Shown: piece after piece, positions 34,840 to 43,570 of the stretch
How the letters are laid out: every line of letters begins with the position of its first letter
Numbering within the stretch: position 1 is the stretch's first letter
Origin: Cellvibrionaceae bacterium
GTDB taxonomy: Bacteria; Pseudomonadota; Gammaproteobacteria; Pseudomonadales; Cellvibrionaceae
Direction: 5' to 3'
DNA: 47,426 nt
Assembly (NCBI GenBank): GCA_021151525.1
Contig: JAGKXD010000020.1
Span: 1-47,426 of the forward strand
Program-made: the position numbers and the translations under genes
The notes under the pieces: generated by a model
The model's input: only the letters and a program-made list of their open reading frames with translations
What the model was told of the DNA's origin: nothing
The model's database searches: none

Positions 34840-35022
34840 ACTATTGCTCCAACTATTTACCCAAAGAAATATTAGGCTTGGACGACACGAAGTAGCTTAG
34901 CGACATGCTTGGGCGTTTGTGACTAGCGTCGTATACCGGTTTTCAGGGACGCGGATTGTACGCCATGCATCTACTTATACGCAAGGATAATGTAACCTTA
35001 AGTAAATCGATTGGCGCACTCA

Positions 35023-35946
35023 TTACTTCAACCAACCGTTCTGCTTCATCCACGCCTCCAAGGCTTGCGTCCAAGTGGAAATACTGCCCTGACCTTGCAC
35101 CATTCCCACACCATGCCCTGTGCTTTGGTACAAATGCAACTCGGATTGTTTGTTGTACTTAAGCACTTCATTAAAAAACGCCGTGCTATTAGCGACTGGA
35201 ACCGCCTGATCCCCAACCCCATGAAACATAAACACCGGCGGGACACCAGCCTTCACTTGGTATTGCAGCGAGTTTTCGTGAACCAACACCTGACTTGGAT
35301 TATCACCCAGTAATGATTTTCGCGAGCCTGCATGCGCATTTTCACCTTCAAGTGTGATGACCGGATAACCCAAGACAGCAAAGTCAGGGCGCGCACTAAT
35401 CGACAAGAGCGGATCGGCTTTATCCACAACAAAATCCGAGCGAGTTGCTACGCTAGCAGCTAAATGTCCGCCCGCAGAAAAACCAATCACGCCGATTTTG
35501 TTTGGATCAAGCCCCCAGTTTTTTGCATTTTTACGCACTAGCCGCACAGCACGCTGACCATCCAACAAAGGCGCAGGAAACCCGTATTCTTGCATGCGAT
35601 ACCTAACCACAAATGCGGCAACACCGCGCGCAGTCAGCCATCGAGCAAGGGCATCGCCCTCATGATCAATCGCCAAACACACGTAACCACCGCCCGGAAA
35701 AATCACGGAGGCAGTTCCATTAGCAATTGCGGGATCGGGCCAGAAGGGCTTGATGCTTGGGTTATCGACAAAATAAACCCTCTGATCTTTGACAACCTCA
35801 CGATCAGGAGACACCAATGGTTTTTCAGACCATAAATAAATAGGGGCTTGCGGCAAGTCAGTCACGGCAGCGGAAACTCCAGAGATATAAAACGCGGCAC
35901 ACAAAAAAAAGATTATGCGAACACAATAAAGGGGGGATTTAAACAT
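35023..35946 (-). CDS. Secreted alpha/beta hydrolase, acetylxylan-esterase-like (BD-FAE/AXE type)
   Basis: A 307-aa exported esterase. A Sec signal ends near residue 26 (SGVSA). The oxyanion segment VIFPGGGYVCLAIDHEG and nucleophile elbow GFSAGGH (about 155-161) match bifunctional acetylxylan/feruloyl esterases of the ESTHER BD-FAE group. The acid is likely in HGVGDQAVP and the base His in STGHGVGM near the C-terminus. A role in deacetylating plant polysaccharide is inferred from family and neighbours. The gene is monocistronic. Confidence 0.87.
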   Translation of the reverse strand: MFKSPLYCVRIIFFLCAAFYISGVSAAVTDLPQAPIYLWSEKPLVSPDREVVKDQRVYFVDNPSIKPFWPDPAIANGTASVIFPGGGYVCLAIDHEGDALARWLTARGVAAFVVRYRMQEYGFPAPLLDGQRAVRLVRKNAKNWGLDPNKIGVIGFSAGGHLAASVATRSDFVVDKADPLLSISARPDFAVLGYPVITLEGENAHAGSRKSLLGDNPSQVLVHENSLQYQVKAGVPPVFMFHGVGDQAVPVANSTAFFNEVLKYNKQSELHLYQSTGHGVGMVQGQGSISTWTQALEAWMKQNGWLK

Positions 35947-36056
35947 AGCGCTCTCACTGCAAATATTATTGATATTAGATGCCGCTTGCCGCCTTAAAGG
36001 CAGCAGCCTGCAGAATAATACTTACAGCGAAAGGCACAAGATTAGAAGTGTAAGGA

Positions 36057-36395
36057 TTAGTGTGGAGCTGAACTTCCGCATTCCCACCAGTGGCTTTGCG
36101 ACCATTCTAGTTGGGTTGGATCTGCCGCAGCCAATAGGAATTGACCTGCAGCAAGCTCATAAGGCAGAAGGTTATCTTTAATCGCACCCCAGAATTCTCG
36201 AGTATCGCCCGCTACATAAGTGGTTATAGCCCTGACTCGATCACTGAGCATTTGCTCTGCAGTTAATTCCAACGCCACCCAGTCATCAACCTGATGGTAT
36301 ATACCCCGCGAAAACGATGATCCGGCGTTATCGTCTGCGGGCTCAAGTAGATAATCTGCCGGTTTCGCATGATAGGAGGTTGAAAGGTTTTTCAT
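36057..36395 (-). CDS. Conserved-looking hypothetical protein, 112 aa
   Basis: A soluble acidic protein with no signal peptide or membrane segment, rich in Ala and Trp. GGAGCG lies several bases before the ATG at 36395, and codon use resembles the neighbours, so I take it as real. The middle (WVALELTAEQMLSDRVRAITTYVAG) is probably helical. I do not recognise a family. It is divergent from leuS across 126 bp and 110 bp upstream of the esterase on the same strand. Confidence 0.65.
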   Translation of the reverse strand: MKNLSTSYHAKPADYLLEPADDNAGSSFSRGIYHQVDDWVALELTAEQMLSDRVRAITTYVAGDTREFWGAIKDNLLPYELAAGQFLLAAADPTQLEWSQSHWWECGSSAPH

Positions 36396-36521
36396 AGTCG
36401 GCGCTCCAAAAATCTCTCCACATACTGACCCAAAGATATTTATACCCAGTAGGCAGCACAGCCTCTATAATCGCCACCTTATTTTGTTTTCGTCATATTA
36501 AGTATAGGCCGCCCAATTCAA

Positions 36522-38984
36522 ATGCAAGAACAATACATTCCCACGCAAGTCGAAGCCGATGCCCAAGAATATTGGGAAACCCACCAAAGCTTTAAAGTGG
36601 TAGAAGATCGCAGCAAAGAAAAGTTCTACTGCCTCGCCATGTTCCCTTACCCAAGCGGCAAGCTACACATGGGCCACGTGCGCAACTACACCATCACCGA
36701 CGTGATTGCGCGCTATCAACGCATGCAAGGCAAGAATGTATTACACCCCATGGGTTGGGACGCTTTTGGTCTTCCCGCCGAAAACGCAGCACTCAAGCAC
36801 AATACAGCTCCTGCTGCCTGGACCTACTCCAACACCGACCACATGCGTGGCCAGCTCAAACAACTTGGCTTCGGTTTCGATTGGTCGCGCGAAGTGACCA
36901 CCTGTAAACCTGAATACTACAAATGGGAGCAATGGTTTTTCACCCGTTTGTACGAGAAAGGTTTGGTTTACAAGAAAATGGCGACCGTGAACTGGGATCC
37001 CGTTGACCACACCGTATTGGCGAACGAACAAGTAATCGATGGCCGCGGCTGGCGCTCAGGCGCCCTGGTTGAGCGCAAAGAAATCCCGCAATGGTTTATC
37101 AAAATCACTGATTACGCCGAAGAGCTAATCGATGATTTGGACAAGCTCCCCAACTGGCCAGAACAAGTTAAAACCATGCAACGCAACTGGATCGGCAAAA
37201 GTCGCGGTCTGGATATGCGTTTTGATTTGGCTAATCCTGTAGGCGAATTTACCGGCTTTGATGTTTACACCACCCGCCCCGATACCATCATGGGCGTGAC
37301 CTATGTAAGCCTTGCAGCAGAACACCCTATCGCGAAAATTCTCGCAGAGAAAAATCCTGCGCTTGCGCAATTTATTGCCGACTGCAAAGTGCAATCTGTG
37401 GCTGAAGCCGATATGGCCACCATGGAAAAAGCGGGTATGGATACCGGCATCAAAGCCTTACATCCAATCACTGGCGAGCCAGTGGCAGTGTGGGTCGCTA
37501 ACTATGTACTGATGGATTACGGTTCAGGCGCAGTTATGGCGGTGCCAGCGCACGACCAACGCGATTACGAATTTGCCAAGAAGTACAACATTGGTTTGGT
37601 GCAAGTTATTGCGCCTGCTAATGGCGAAGAAATCGATTTGACCAAAGCCGCATTCACCGAAAAAGGCGTGCTGGTTAACTCAGGCGAATACGATGGTTTG
37701 GACTTTAATGCAGCCTTTGACGCTATCGCCAGCACCTTGGAGATGGCCGAAAAAGGTCAGGTAAAAACCAATTATCGTTTGCGCGACTGGGGTGTATCCC
37801 GTCAACGCTACTGGGGTGCGCCAATCCCCATGTTTAACTTGCCCGAAGGCGGCGAGATTCCGGTTCCAGCGCACAAACTTCCGGTGTTATTGCCAGAAGA
37901 CGTGGTGATGAATGGCGTTCATTCGCCCATCAAAGCTGATCTTGAATGGAAAAAAGATACGCTCGACGGCAAAGCTGTTGAGCGTGAGACAGATACCTTC
38001 GATACCTTTATGGAATCCAGCTGGTACTACGCACGCTACACCTGCCCGAATTTTGAAGGTGGCATGTTGGATAAAGAAGCGGCTGATTACTGGTTGCCAG
38101 TTGACCAATATGTTGGCGGTATCGAACACGCTATTTTGCATTTGCTTTATGCACGCTTCTTCCACAAATTAATGCGCGATGAAGGATTGGTTTCTTGCGA
38201 TGAACCCTTCGAGCGCTTGCTCTGCCAAGGCATGGTGTTGAAAGACGGCACCAAAATGAGCAAATCCAAAGGTAACACCGTTGACCCGGAAGAGCTCATC
38301 AACCAATACGGCGCTGACACCGTTCGCCTATTCTCAATGTTCGCCGCACCACCAGAGCAAAGCATGGAGTGGAGCGATTCAGGTGTTGATGGTGCTAACC
38401 GTTTCTTGCGCCGCTTGTGGCGCGCCGTTGAAGGCCATTTGAATGCGGGTACGCCCGGCATTTTGGATGTTGCAAGTTTGCCGCAAGCACAAAAAGATTT
38501 GCGCCGCAAAACCCACGAAACAATTCAAAAAGTCAGTGATGATTTTGGTCGCCGCCAAACCTTCAACACCGCAATTGCCGCCACCATGGAATTGTTGAAC
38601 GAAGCAAGCAAATTAGCTGACCGCGCAAATCCACAAGGTTTGGCCGTTGAGCGTGAAGCATTGGAAACAGCGATTTTATTGCTCGCGCCGATTGTTCCGC
38701 ACATCACTCACGCATTGTGGAAAGAATTAGGCAAAGAAGGCATCCCATTAAATGCTGCTTGGCCGAACCTCGACGAAAGCGCCTTGACTCGCTCAACCGT
38801 TGAAGTGGTTGTGCAAGTAAACGGTAAAGTTCGCGGCAAGTTGGATGCGCCAATTGATGCACCGAAAGAAGTGCTTGAGCCATTGGCTTTAGCGCAAGAA
38901 AACGTGCAGAAGTTTTTGGAAGGCGTTACTGTGCGTAAAGTCATTGTGGTACAGAATAAACTTGTGAGTATTGTTGCGAATTAA
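36522..38984 (+). CDS. leuS: Leucyl-tRNA synthetase
   Basis: An 820-aa class I aminoacyl-tRNA synthetase. The ATP site has PYPSGKLHMGHVRNY (HIGH motif) and MSKSKGNTVDPEE (KMSKS). The CP1 editing domain (about 220-420) includes TTRPDTIMGVTY, and the C-terminal domain ends with VVVQVNGKVRGK and VRKVIVVQNKLVSIV, giving normal full length. It is followed by a REP-like palindrome and lptE-holA, the common gammaproteobacterial order. Confidence 0.99.
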   Translation: MQEQYIPTQVEADAQEYWETHQSFKVVEDRSKEKFYCLAMFPYPSGKLHMGHVRNYTITDVIARYQRMQGKNVLHPMGWDAFGLPAENAALKHNTAPAAWTYSNTDHMRGQLKQLGFGFDWSREVTTCKPEYYKWEQWFFTRLYEKGLVYKKMATVNWDPVDHTVLANEQVIDGRGWRSGALVERKEIPQWFIKITDYAEELIDDLDKLPNWPEQVKTMQRNWIGKSRGLDMRFDLANPVGEFTGFDVYTTRPDTIMGVTYVSLAAEHPIAKILAEKNPALAQFIADCKVQSVAEADMATMEKAGMDTGIKALHPITGEPVAVWVANYVLMDYGSGAVMAVPAHDQRDYEFAKKYNIGLVQVIAPANGEEIDLTKAAFTEKGVLVNSGEYDGLDFNAAFDAIASTLEMAEKGQVKTNYRLRDWGVSRQRYWGAPIPMFNLPEGGEIPVPAHKLPVLLPEDVVMNGVHSPIKADLEWKKDTLDGKAVERETDTFDTFMESSWYYARYTCPNFEGGMLDKEAADYWLPVDQYVGGIEHAILHLLYARFFHKLMRDEGLVSCDEPFERLLCQGMVLKDGTKMSKSKGNTVDPEELINQYGADTVRLFSMFAAPPEQSMEWSDSGVDGANRFLRRLWRAVEGHLNAGTPGILDVASLPQAQKDLRRKTHETIQKVSDDFGRRQTFNTAIAATMELLNEASKLADRANPQGLAVEREALETAILLLAPIVPHITHALWKELGKEGIPLNAAWPNLDESALTRSTVEVVVQVNGKVRGKLDAPIDAPKEVLEPLALAQENVQKFLEGVTVRKVIVVQNKLVSIVAN

Positions 38985-39010
38985 TTGATAAAACGAATTT
39001 TGATTTAGAA

Positions 39011-39049
39011 GGGAATCGTCATCCTCGCGTAGCGAGGATGACGATTCCC
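39011..39049. repeat. REP-like perfect palindrome between leuS and lptE
   Basis: Arms 39011-39028 and 39032-39049 are exact reverse complements (18 bp) around GTA. The motif GTCATCCTCGCG...GCGAGGATGAC resembles the widespread bacterial palindromic repeats based on CGTCATNCCCGCG. No T tract follows. It may end the leuS message or be a member of a dispersed REP/MITE family; only one copy is in this window. Confidence 0.65.
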
Positions 39050-39094
39050 CAATAAACGACATTCAACTCTGACCCCTCATTTAAATCCGATCCT

Positions 39095-39613
39095 ATGAAA
39101 AGAATAATTGCCAGCTGTTTAATTGCTTTCACTCTCTCGGCCTGCGGCTGGCACATTCGCGGTTCCGTTGAGCTGCCAAAACAATTATCGAATCTGTATA
39201 TTTCCGCCACCGATAGCAAAGGCCTATTGATCACAGAGCTACGCCAGCTCTTAAAAACCAATCGCGTTTCCTTGGCCGAAAATGCGACAGACGCAAATTA
39301 TTCACTCAACATTTCAGAAGAAACAAAAGATCGTCACACCGCAGGCGTGGGTGGCGATGAACTTAGCAGCGCTTATGAAATTACACTTAAAGCCAATTAC
39401 GAAATTTATTTAAAAAACAACAGCCAACCAATTAAAGGCACAGCAATTAGCGTACGCAACTTTAACTACAACACAGCCGCCATCAACAGTGCGACTCAAG
39501 AAGAGTTATTGTTAGACCAAGAAATGCGCCGCGATTTAGCGCAGCAAATTCTCCGACGTTTAAGCTCAGTCGTGGCGAACCCGCCAAGCGATAACAAAGC
39601 CACCAAAAAGTAA
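39095..39613 (+). CDS. lptE: LPS-assembly lipoprotein LptE
   Basis: A 172-aa outer-membrane lipoprotein that plugs LptD in LPS export. The lipobox LSAC (Cys17) is followed by GWHIRGSVELPKQLSNLYI, the conserved LptE opening. Its place between leuS and holA is diagnostic. The Shine-Dalgarno is weak. A 30-bp gap leads to holA. Confidence 0.94.
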   Translation: MKRIIASCLIAFTLSACGWHIRGSVELPKQLSNLYISATDSKGLLITELRQLLKTNRVSLAENATDANYSLNISEETKDRHTAGVGGDELSSAYEITLKANYEIYLKNNSQPIKGTAISVRNFNYNTAAINSATQEELLLDQEMRRDLAQQILRRLSSVVANPPSDNKATKK

Positions 39614-39643
39614 TCACTATTTCTCAAGCATCGAGACTTGCTA

Positions 39644-40693
39644 ATGGCAAAACTTCGCCCTGAACAATTAAATAGCGCACTTAATAAAAATTTAGCGCCC
39701 ATTTACATTGTAACAGGCGAAGAACCCCTATTAATTCAAGAAACCTGCGATGCCATTCGCGCTGCTGCTCGCAAAGCGGGCTTTATTGAGCGCGACTTGT
39801 ATCATGCCGATAATCATTTTGATTGGAGCCAAGTGCTCGCGTCTGCAAATAGCATGTCGCTGTTCGCAGATAAAAAAATCATTGAAGTACGCGTCCCCAA
39901 CGGTAAGCCCGGCGATAAGGGCGGCAAAGTGTTGCAGGAATATGCACAGTCACCCTCTTCCGATAACCTACTCTTAGTCATCACTGAAAAAGTCGATAGC
40001 GCCACGCAAAAATCCAAATGGTTTACTGCACTGGAAACTCAGGGCGTACATATTCAACACTGGCCGGTCACTGCAGAAAATCTTCCCCACTGGATTGGCG
40101 CGCGCTTAAAACAAGCAGGTTTGCAAGCTGATAGCAATGCGATTGATTTACTTGCATCGCGCATTGAAGGCAACCTGCTCGCCGCAGTACAAGAAATTGA
40201 AAAATTAAAATTACTTGTTCCCGGCAACGTCATTAATATGGAATTAATGGCAAGCGTTGTAGCGGATAGCGCACGTTACGATGTCTTCGGCCTTTCTGAT
40301 AAAGCCTTACATGGCGACGCACGCGGCGCAGTCAAAACCTTACACGGATTAAAATCTGAAGGCACCGAAGCAATTGCTGTGCTTTGGGCATTAACGCGCG
40401 ACATTCGCAGCCTTGTGCAAATTTCGCAAATGACCAGCCAAGGCAAAAACTTTGATTGGGCCGCAAAACAATCTGGTGTGTGGGACAAAAAGCAGCCACT
40501 ATTTCGCAGCGCATTACAACGCCTAAAACCCGCTCACCTACAGCAATTATTACGTAAAGCTAACGGCATAGATAAAGCCGTAAAAGGCATGCGCGATGCA
40601 GAACCTTGGGATGAACTTTTAGATTTGGTTCTCAACTTAGCCGGCGTGCAAAGCTTGCATCCTACCAATGAAAAACTAAGCTTAAAAATATAA
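39644..40693 (+). CDS. holA: DNA polymerase III subunit delta
   Basis: A 349-aa clamp-loader subunit that opens the sliding clamp. Family features include IYIVTGEEPLLIQETCDAIR at the N-terminus, DKKIIEVRVPNGKPG, and the C-terminal collar region (RSALQRLKPAHLQQLLRKAN). I chose the ATG at 39644; a TTG two codons upstream is also in frame. It is last in leuS-lptE-holA. Confidence 0.96.
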   Translation: MAKLRPEQLNSALNKNLAPIYIVTGEEPLLIQETCDAIRAAARKAGFIERDLYHADNHFDWSQVLASANSMSLFADKKIIEVRVPNGKPGDKGGKVLQEYAQSPSSDNLLLVITEKVDSATQKSKWFTALETQGVHIQHWPVTAENLPHWIGARLKQAGLQADSNAIDLLASRIEGNLLAAVQEIEKLKLLVPGNVINMELMASVVADSARYDVFGLSDKALHGDARGAVKTLHGLKSEGTEAIAVLWALTRDIRSLVQISQMTSQGKNFDWAAKQSGVWDKKQPLFRSALQRLKPAHLQQLLRKANGIDKAVKGMRDAEPWDELLDLVLNLAGVQSLHPTNEKLSLKI

Positions 40694-40838
40694 AGCCCCA
40701 AAGAAATAATGAGCAAGACCGCAACAAAACCACTATAAAAATCCAACGGATGGAAAAAACACAAACAACAGCCTGCTAAAAATCCTCTGCTAGACTTGAT
40801 TGACCTGACATCCATTACAAAAAATTTGAGGAACAAAT

Positions 40839-41579
40839 ATGAGACGGCAACAACTCCTTTCCACTATTGCAAGCGCTGCATTAATTATTGCAAGTACAAT
40901 TAGCTTTGCTGGTGAAGACCTTACTCCATCCGGCACCAACCCAACACCACGCACAAAAGAGTTTTCCTGGATGTCGGTAGACACTTGGAACAAAATGTAC
41001 GCGGAAGATATAGCTGTTGCAGACCAAGGCGGTGTCGATCTGCTTTTTGTGGGCGACTCCATTACTGCCGGCTGGAACTGGGATATTTGGCAAAAGAATT
41101 TTGCACAATATCACCCCGCTAATTTTGGAATAGGCGGCGACCACACCGGAAATCTATTGTGGCGATTGAAATATGGCCACGCAGAAAAATTAAAGCCAAA
41201 AGCGGTGGTGCTGTTAATAGGTGTTAACAATTTTGGCCATCTTAATGAATCACCTAAACAAGTGGCCGATGGCATTAAGGCTTGCGTAAACTATCTCCGC
41301 AACATTTATCCGGATGCGAAAATTTTGGTCAACGGTGTTTTTCCGTTTGAAGAAAAAGCAGACAGCCCAAAACGCAACATGGTTAAAGAGACCAATTCAA
41401 TCGTCGCCAAACTGAATGACAACAAACATGTTTTTGTGAAAGATTACGGCGCGCTCTTTTTACAGCCCGATGGCAGCATTTCAAAAGAAGTGATGGGAGA
41501 CTTTTTACATCCTACCGCAAAAGGCTATCAAATTTGGGTTGACGCAATGCTTCCTGACATTCAAAAGTTGATGAAGTAA
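40839..41579 (+). CDS. Secreted GDSL/SGNH esterase
   Basis: A 246-aa exported hydrolase. GAGGAAC precedes the ATG, and the signal peptide ends near residue 25 (ISFAGED). SGNH blocks: I VFVGDSIT-like segment (LLFVGDSITAGW), II FGIGGDHTGNLLWRL, III LLIGVNNFGH, V DFLHPTAKGY. The PAF-acetylhydrolase-like arrangement fits a small acetylesterase acting on carbohydrate, though the substrate is inferred. The CE2-like gene starts 13 bp after its stop, so the two are probably cotranscribed. Confidence 0.88.
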   Translation: MRRQQLLSTIASAALIIASTISFAGEDLTPSGTNPTPRTKEFSWMSVDTWNKMYAEDIAVADQGGVDLLFVGDSITAGWNWDIWQKNFAQYHPANFGIGGDHTGNLLWRLKYGHAEKLKPKAVVLLIGVNNFGHLNESPKQVADGIKACVNYLRNIYPDAKILVNGVFPFEEKADSPKRNMVKETNSIVAKLNDNKHVFVKDYGALFLQPDGSISKEVMGDFLHPTAKGYQIWVDAMLPDIQKLMK

Positions 41580-41592
41580 GCGGAGTACAGCC

Positions 41593-42657
41593 ATGAAAAA
41601 CATCACGCACTTAAAACCAGAGACAATTGGATTGGCACTGGCCTTGGGCATTTCATCTAATGCGTTTGCAGAACAGCAAGTAAGCTTTTCTGACCCACTG
41701 GTTACTACCATGGGCCGAACCCAAACTCTGGATAATGGCGCAGTCTTAGCGGGCTATCCTGGCGTGACATTTACCACAGAGTTTACCGGCAAGAGTGTGA
41801 AGCTTAATGCGCACAGCTCAAGCGACCGCACTTACATTGAAGCAATAGTTGATAATCAGCCCGCACAAATTTTCAAACTAAGCACCGCTGCAACTGATTA
41901 CAACATCAATATCCCCGATCGTAAAAAACATGTGCTGACGGTAATTAATCGCGCCGAATCCTGGCACGGGTTAGTGACTTTTAATTACCTCAATACCGAT
42001 GGCACTTTTGCGAAAGCTCCACCATTGCCCACACGAAAAATGTTAGTGCTGGGCGACTCGGTAACCTGCGCCTCAAGTATTGATCGTACACCCAATATTA
42101 AACCAGATACCGATGCAGCAAACCCGCGTCTATCTTACGGAATGTTGATTGCCAAAGGACTCAATGCACAAGTTCAATTGGTTTGCATGGGCGGCCATGG
42201 ATTAGTCAGAACTTGGGATGGTTTTACAGATCGATTGAATTTAGATGAATACTACCCGCTAACTTATCCCGCAATGCAAAACAAGGTGCAATGGAATCAG
42301 GCGAATTACCAACCAGAATTAATTATTAGTGCGATAGGCACGAATGATTTTTCACAAGGCATTCCTGATCATGATCTTTATGTAAACACTTACATAAAGT
42401 TCGTCTTGCAATTATTAGCAGATCATAAAAATGCGCAAATCGTACTCACCGAAGGCGCCATTTTAAATGGAGATAAGAAGGCCGCATTAACCGCTTACAT
42501 CCTTGAAACAGTGAAGCGCGTTGCAGATAAACGTGTCCACTATATAGCATCGAATAATTACCCTGGTGAACCTATAGATGCACACCCCACCAAAGAGGAA
42601 CATGCAAAAATGGCACAAGACTTTATTTCCCCACTAAAAAAATTAATGAAGTGGTAA
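41593..42657 (+). CDS. CE2-like acetylxylan/carbohydrate acetylesterase
   Basis: A 354-aa exported enzyme. GGAG lies seven bases before the ATG; the signal peptide ends near residue 26 (NAFAEQ). An N-terminal jelly-roll (about 30-145) precedes an SGNH domain with MLVLGDSVTC (Ser), GGHGL, ISAIGTNDFS and IDAHPTKEEHAKMA (His). This two-domain layout is that of carbohydrate esterase family 2, which includes several Cellvibrio japonicus enzymes acting on xylan or mannan. It lies second in an operon with the upstream GDSL esterase and ends at the twin terminator 42673-42702. Confidence 0.85.
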   Translation: MKNITHLKPETIGLALALGISSNAFAEQQVSFSDPLVTTMGRTQTLDNGAVLAGYPGVTFTTEFTGKSVKLNAHSSSDRTYIEAIVDNQPAQIFKLSTAATDYNINIPDRKKHVLTVINRAESWHGLVTFNYLNTDGTFAKAPPLPTRKMLVLGDSVTCASSIDRTPNIKPDTDAANPRLSYGMLIAKGLNAQVQLVCMGGHGLVRTWDGFTDRLNLDEYYPLTYPAMQNKVQWNQANYQPELIISAIGTNDFSQGIPDHDLYVNTYIKFVLQLLADHKNAQIVLTEGAILNGDKKAALTAYILETVKRVADKRVHYIASNNYPGEPIDAHPTKEEHAKMAQDFISPLKKLMKW

Positions 42658-42672
42658 AGCTAGTAGCGATAT

Positions 42673-42702
42673 AAAAAAGGGGCTCTTTCGAGCCCCTTTT
42701 TT
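42673..42702. terminator. Bidirectional terminator between CE2 and OMP genes
   Basis: A 13-bp perfect stem AAAAAAGGGGCTC/GAGCCCCTTTTTT around TTTC. Its T tract overlaps the stop codon of the minus-strand OMP gene. Its stem is identical to the terminator at 43526-43555. Confidence 0.95.
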
Positions 42703-43447
42703 AAAACGAATAATTAACACTCAATGAACTGTATGCAACATCCTCAGTAAATTTAGTGTATTCCAATTCAGCTGAAATCTTCTCTGAAAACTTATACCCA
42801 CCACCAATACCAACTCCGAAGTTGGTATCTCGCTCAGTAGTATTGGGTGCAGAAGCATTAAAACTTTGCTGAAATCCTTGATCAAAGTCTTTTTGAAATC
42901 CCTGAACTGATGACTTAATAACGGCAGAAGCTGTTGTTGAAAAACCAGTATCCCAAGAGGTTTTCCCAACACTTTCCAACTTCATTTGAGTAGACGAAAC
43001 ACCAGCCTTTACTTTCGCATATAGATTACCCGACGTACGATAAGCAGCAAAAATTGATGCTGTTTGAAAGGAAACTTGCGAAACTGCAGAACCATTAACC
43101 TTAACGGAGGTAATATCTGCCAACTGACTGCTGGTGTATAGCGAAGACAAACTTTGCTTTACTAAACTTGTTAAATCAAAAGATTGATTCACTGATACAT
43201 AATCTGCCTTTTTTACTGAAGAAACATATTGTGCTTCAATAGAAAAATTGTCAGAAAAACTATATCCACCTTGCAAATGAACATTGCTGGTCGTCGGCAA
43301 ATCCGCCTGATCCTCATTATCAGCTCTAACCGAGAGAGATCCACCGCCAACGCCCACATAAAAACCACTACGCTCATGCCCTTGATCAGCAACAACCTCT
43401 GCTGATAACAGACAAACCGAAACGCAAGACAATACTGCCTTTATCAT
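42701..43447 (-). CDS. Outer-membrane beta-barrel protein (OmpA/OMP_b-brl type)
   Basis: A 248-aa outer-membrane protein from the ATG at 43447, which has GGAG six bases upstream and starts a Sec signal (MIKAVLSCVSVCLLSAEVVA). The mature part opens with FYVGVGGGSLSVRA and has amphipathic strands (HLQGGYSFSDNFSIEAQYV; FGVGIGGGYKFSEKISAELEYTKF), ending in Phe (LSVNYSF), the usual BAM-recognition C-terminus. About 60 residues in the middle are Ser/Thr-rich and probably a loop. Function unknown. It is framed by two near-identical terminators. Confidence 0.85.
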   Translation of the reverse strand: MIKAVLSCVSVCLLSAEVVADQGHERSGFYVGVGGGSLSVRADNEDQADLPTTSNVHLQGGYSFSDNFSIEAQYVSSVKKADYVSVNQSFDLTSLVKQSLSSLYTSSQLADITSVKVNGSAVSQVSFQTASIFAAYRTSGNLYAKVKAGVSSTQMKLESVGKTSWDTGFSTTASAVIKSSVQGFQKDFDQGFQQSFNASAPNTTERDTNFGVGIGGGYKFSEKISAELEYTKFTEDVAYSSLSVNYSF

Positions 43448-43525
43448 AATCACTCCAGTCCATTTAATTTTTGAGTGCGCATTGATGCGCCACCGCATAA
43501 TATCAGATGTAGTCATTCACACAAT

Positions 43526-43555
43526 AAAAAAGGGGCTCGATTGAGCCCCTTTTTT
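43526..43555. terminator. Twin terminator between RND exporter and OMP gene
   Basis: The stem is identical to that at 42673-42702, with loop GATT. It lies 15 bp after the exporter stop on the minus strand. Confidence 0.93.
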
Positions 43556-43570
43556 ATTCATATTTATTGC

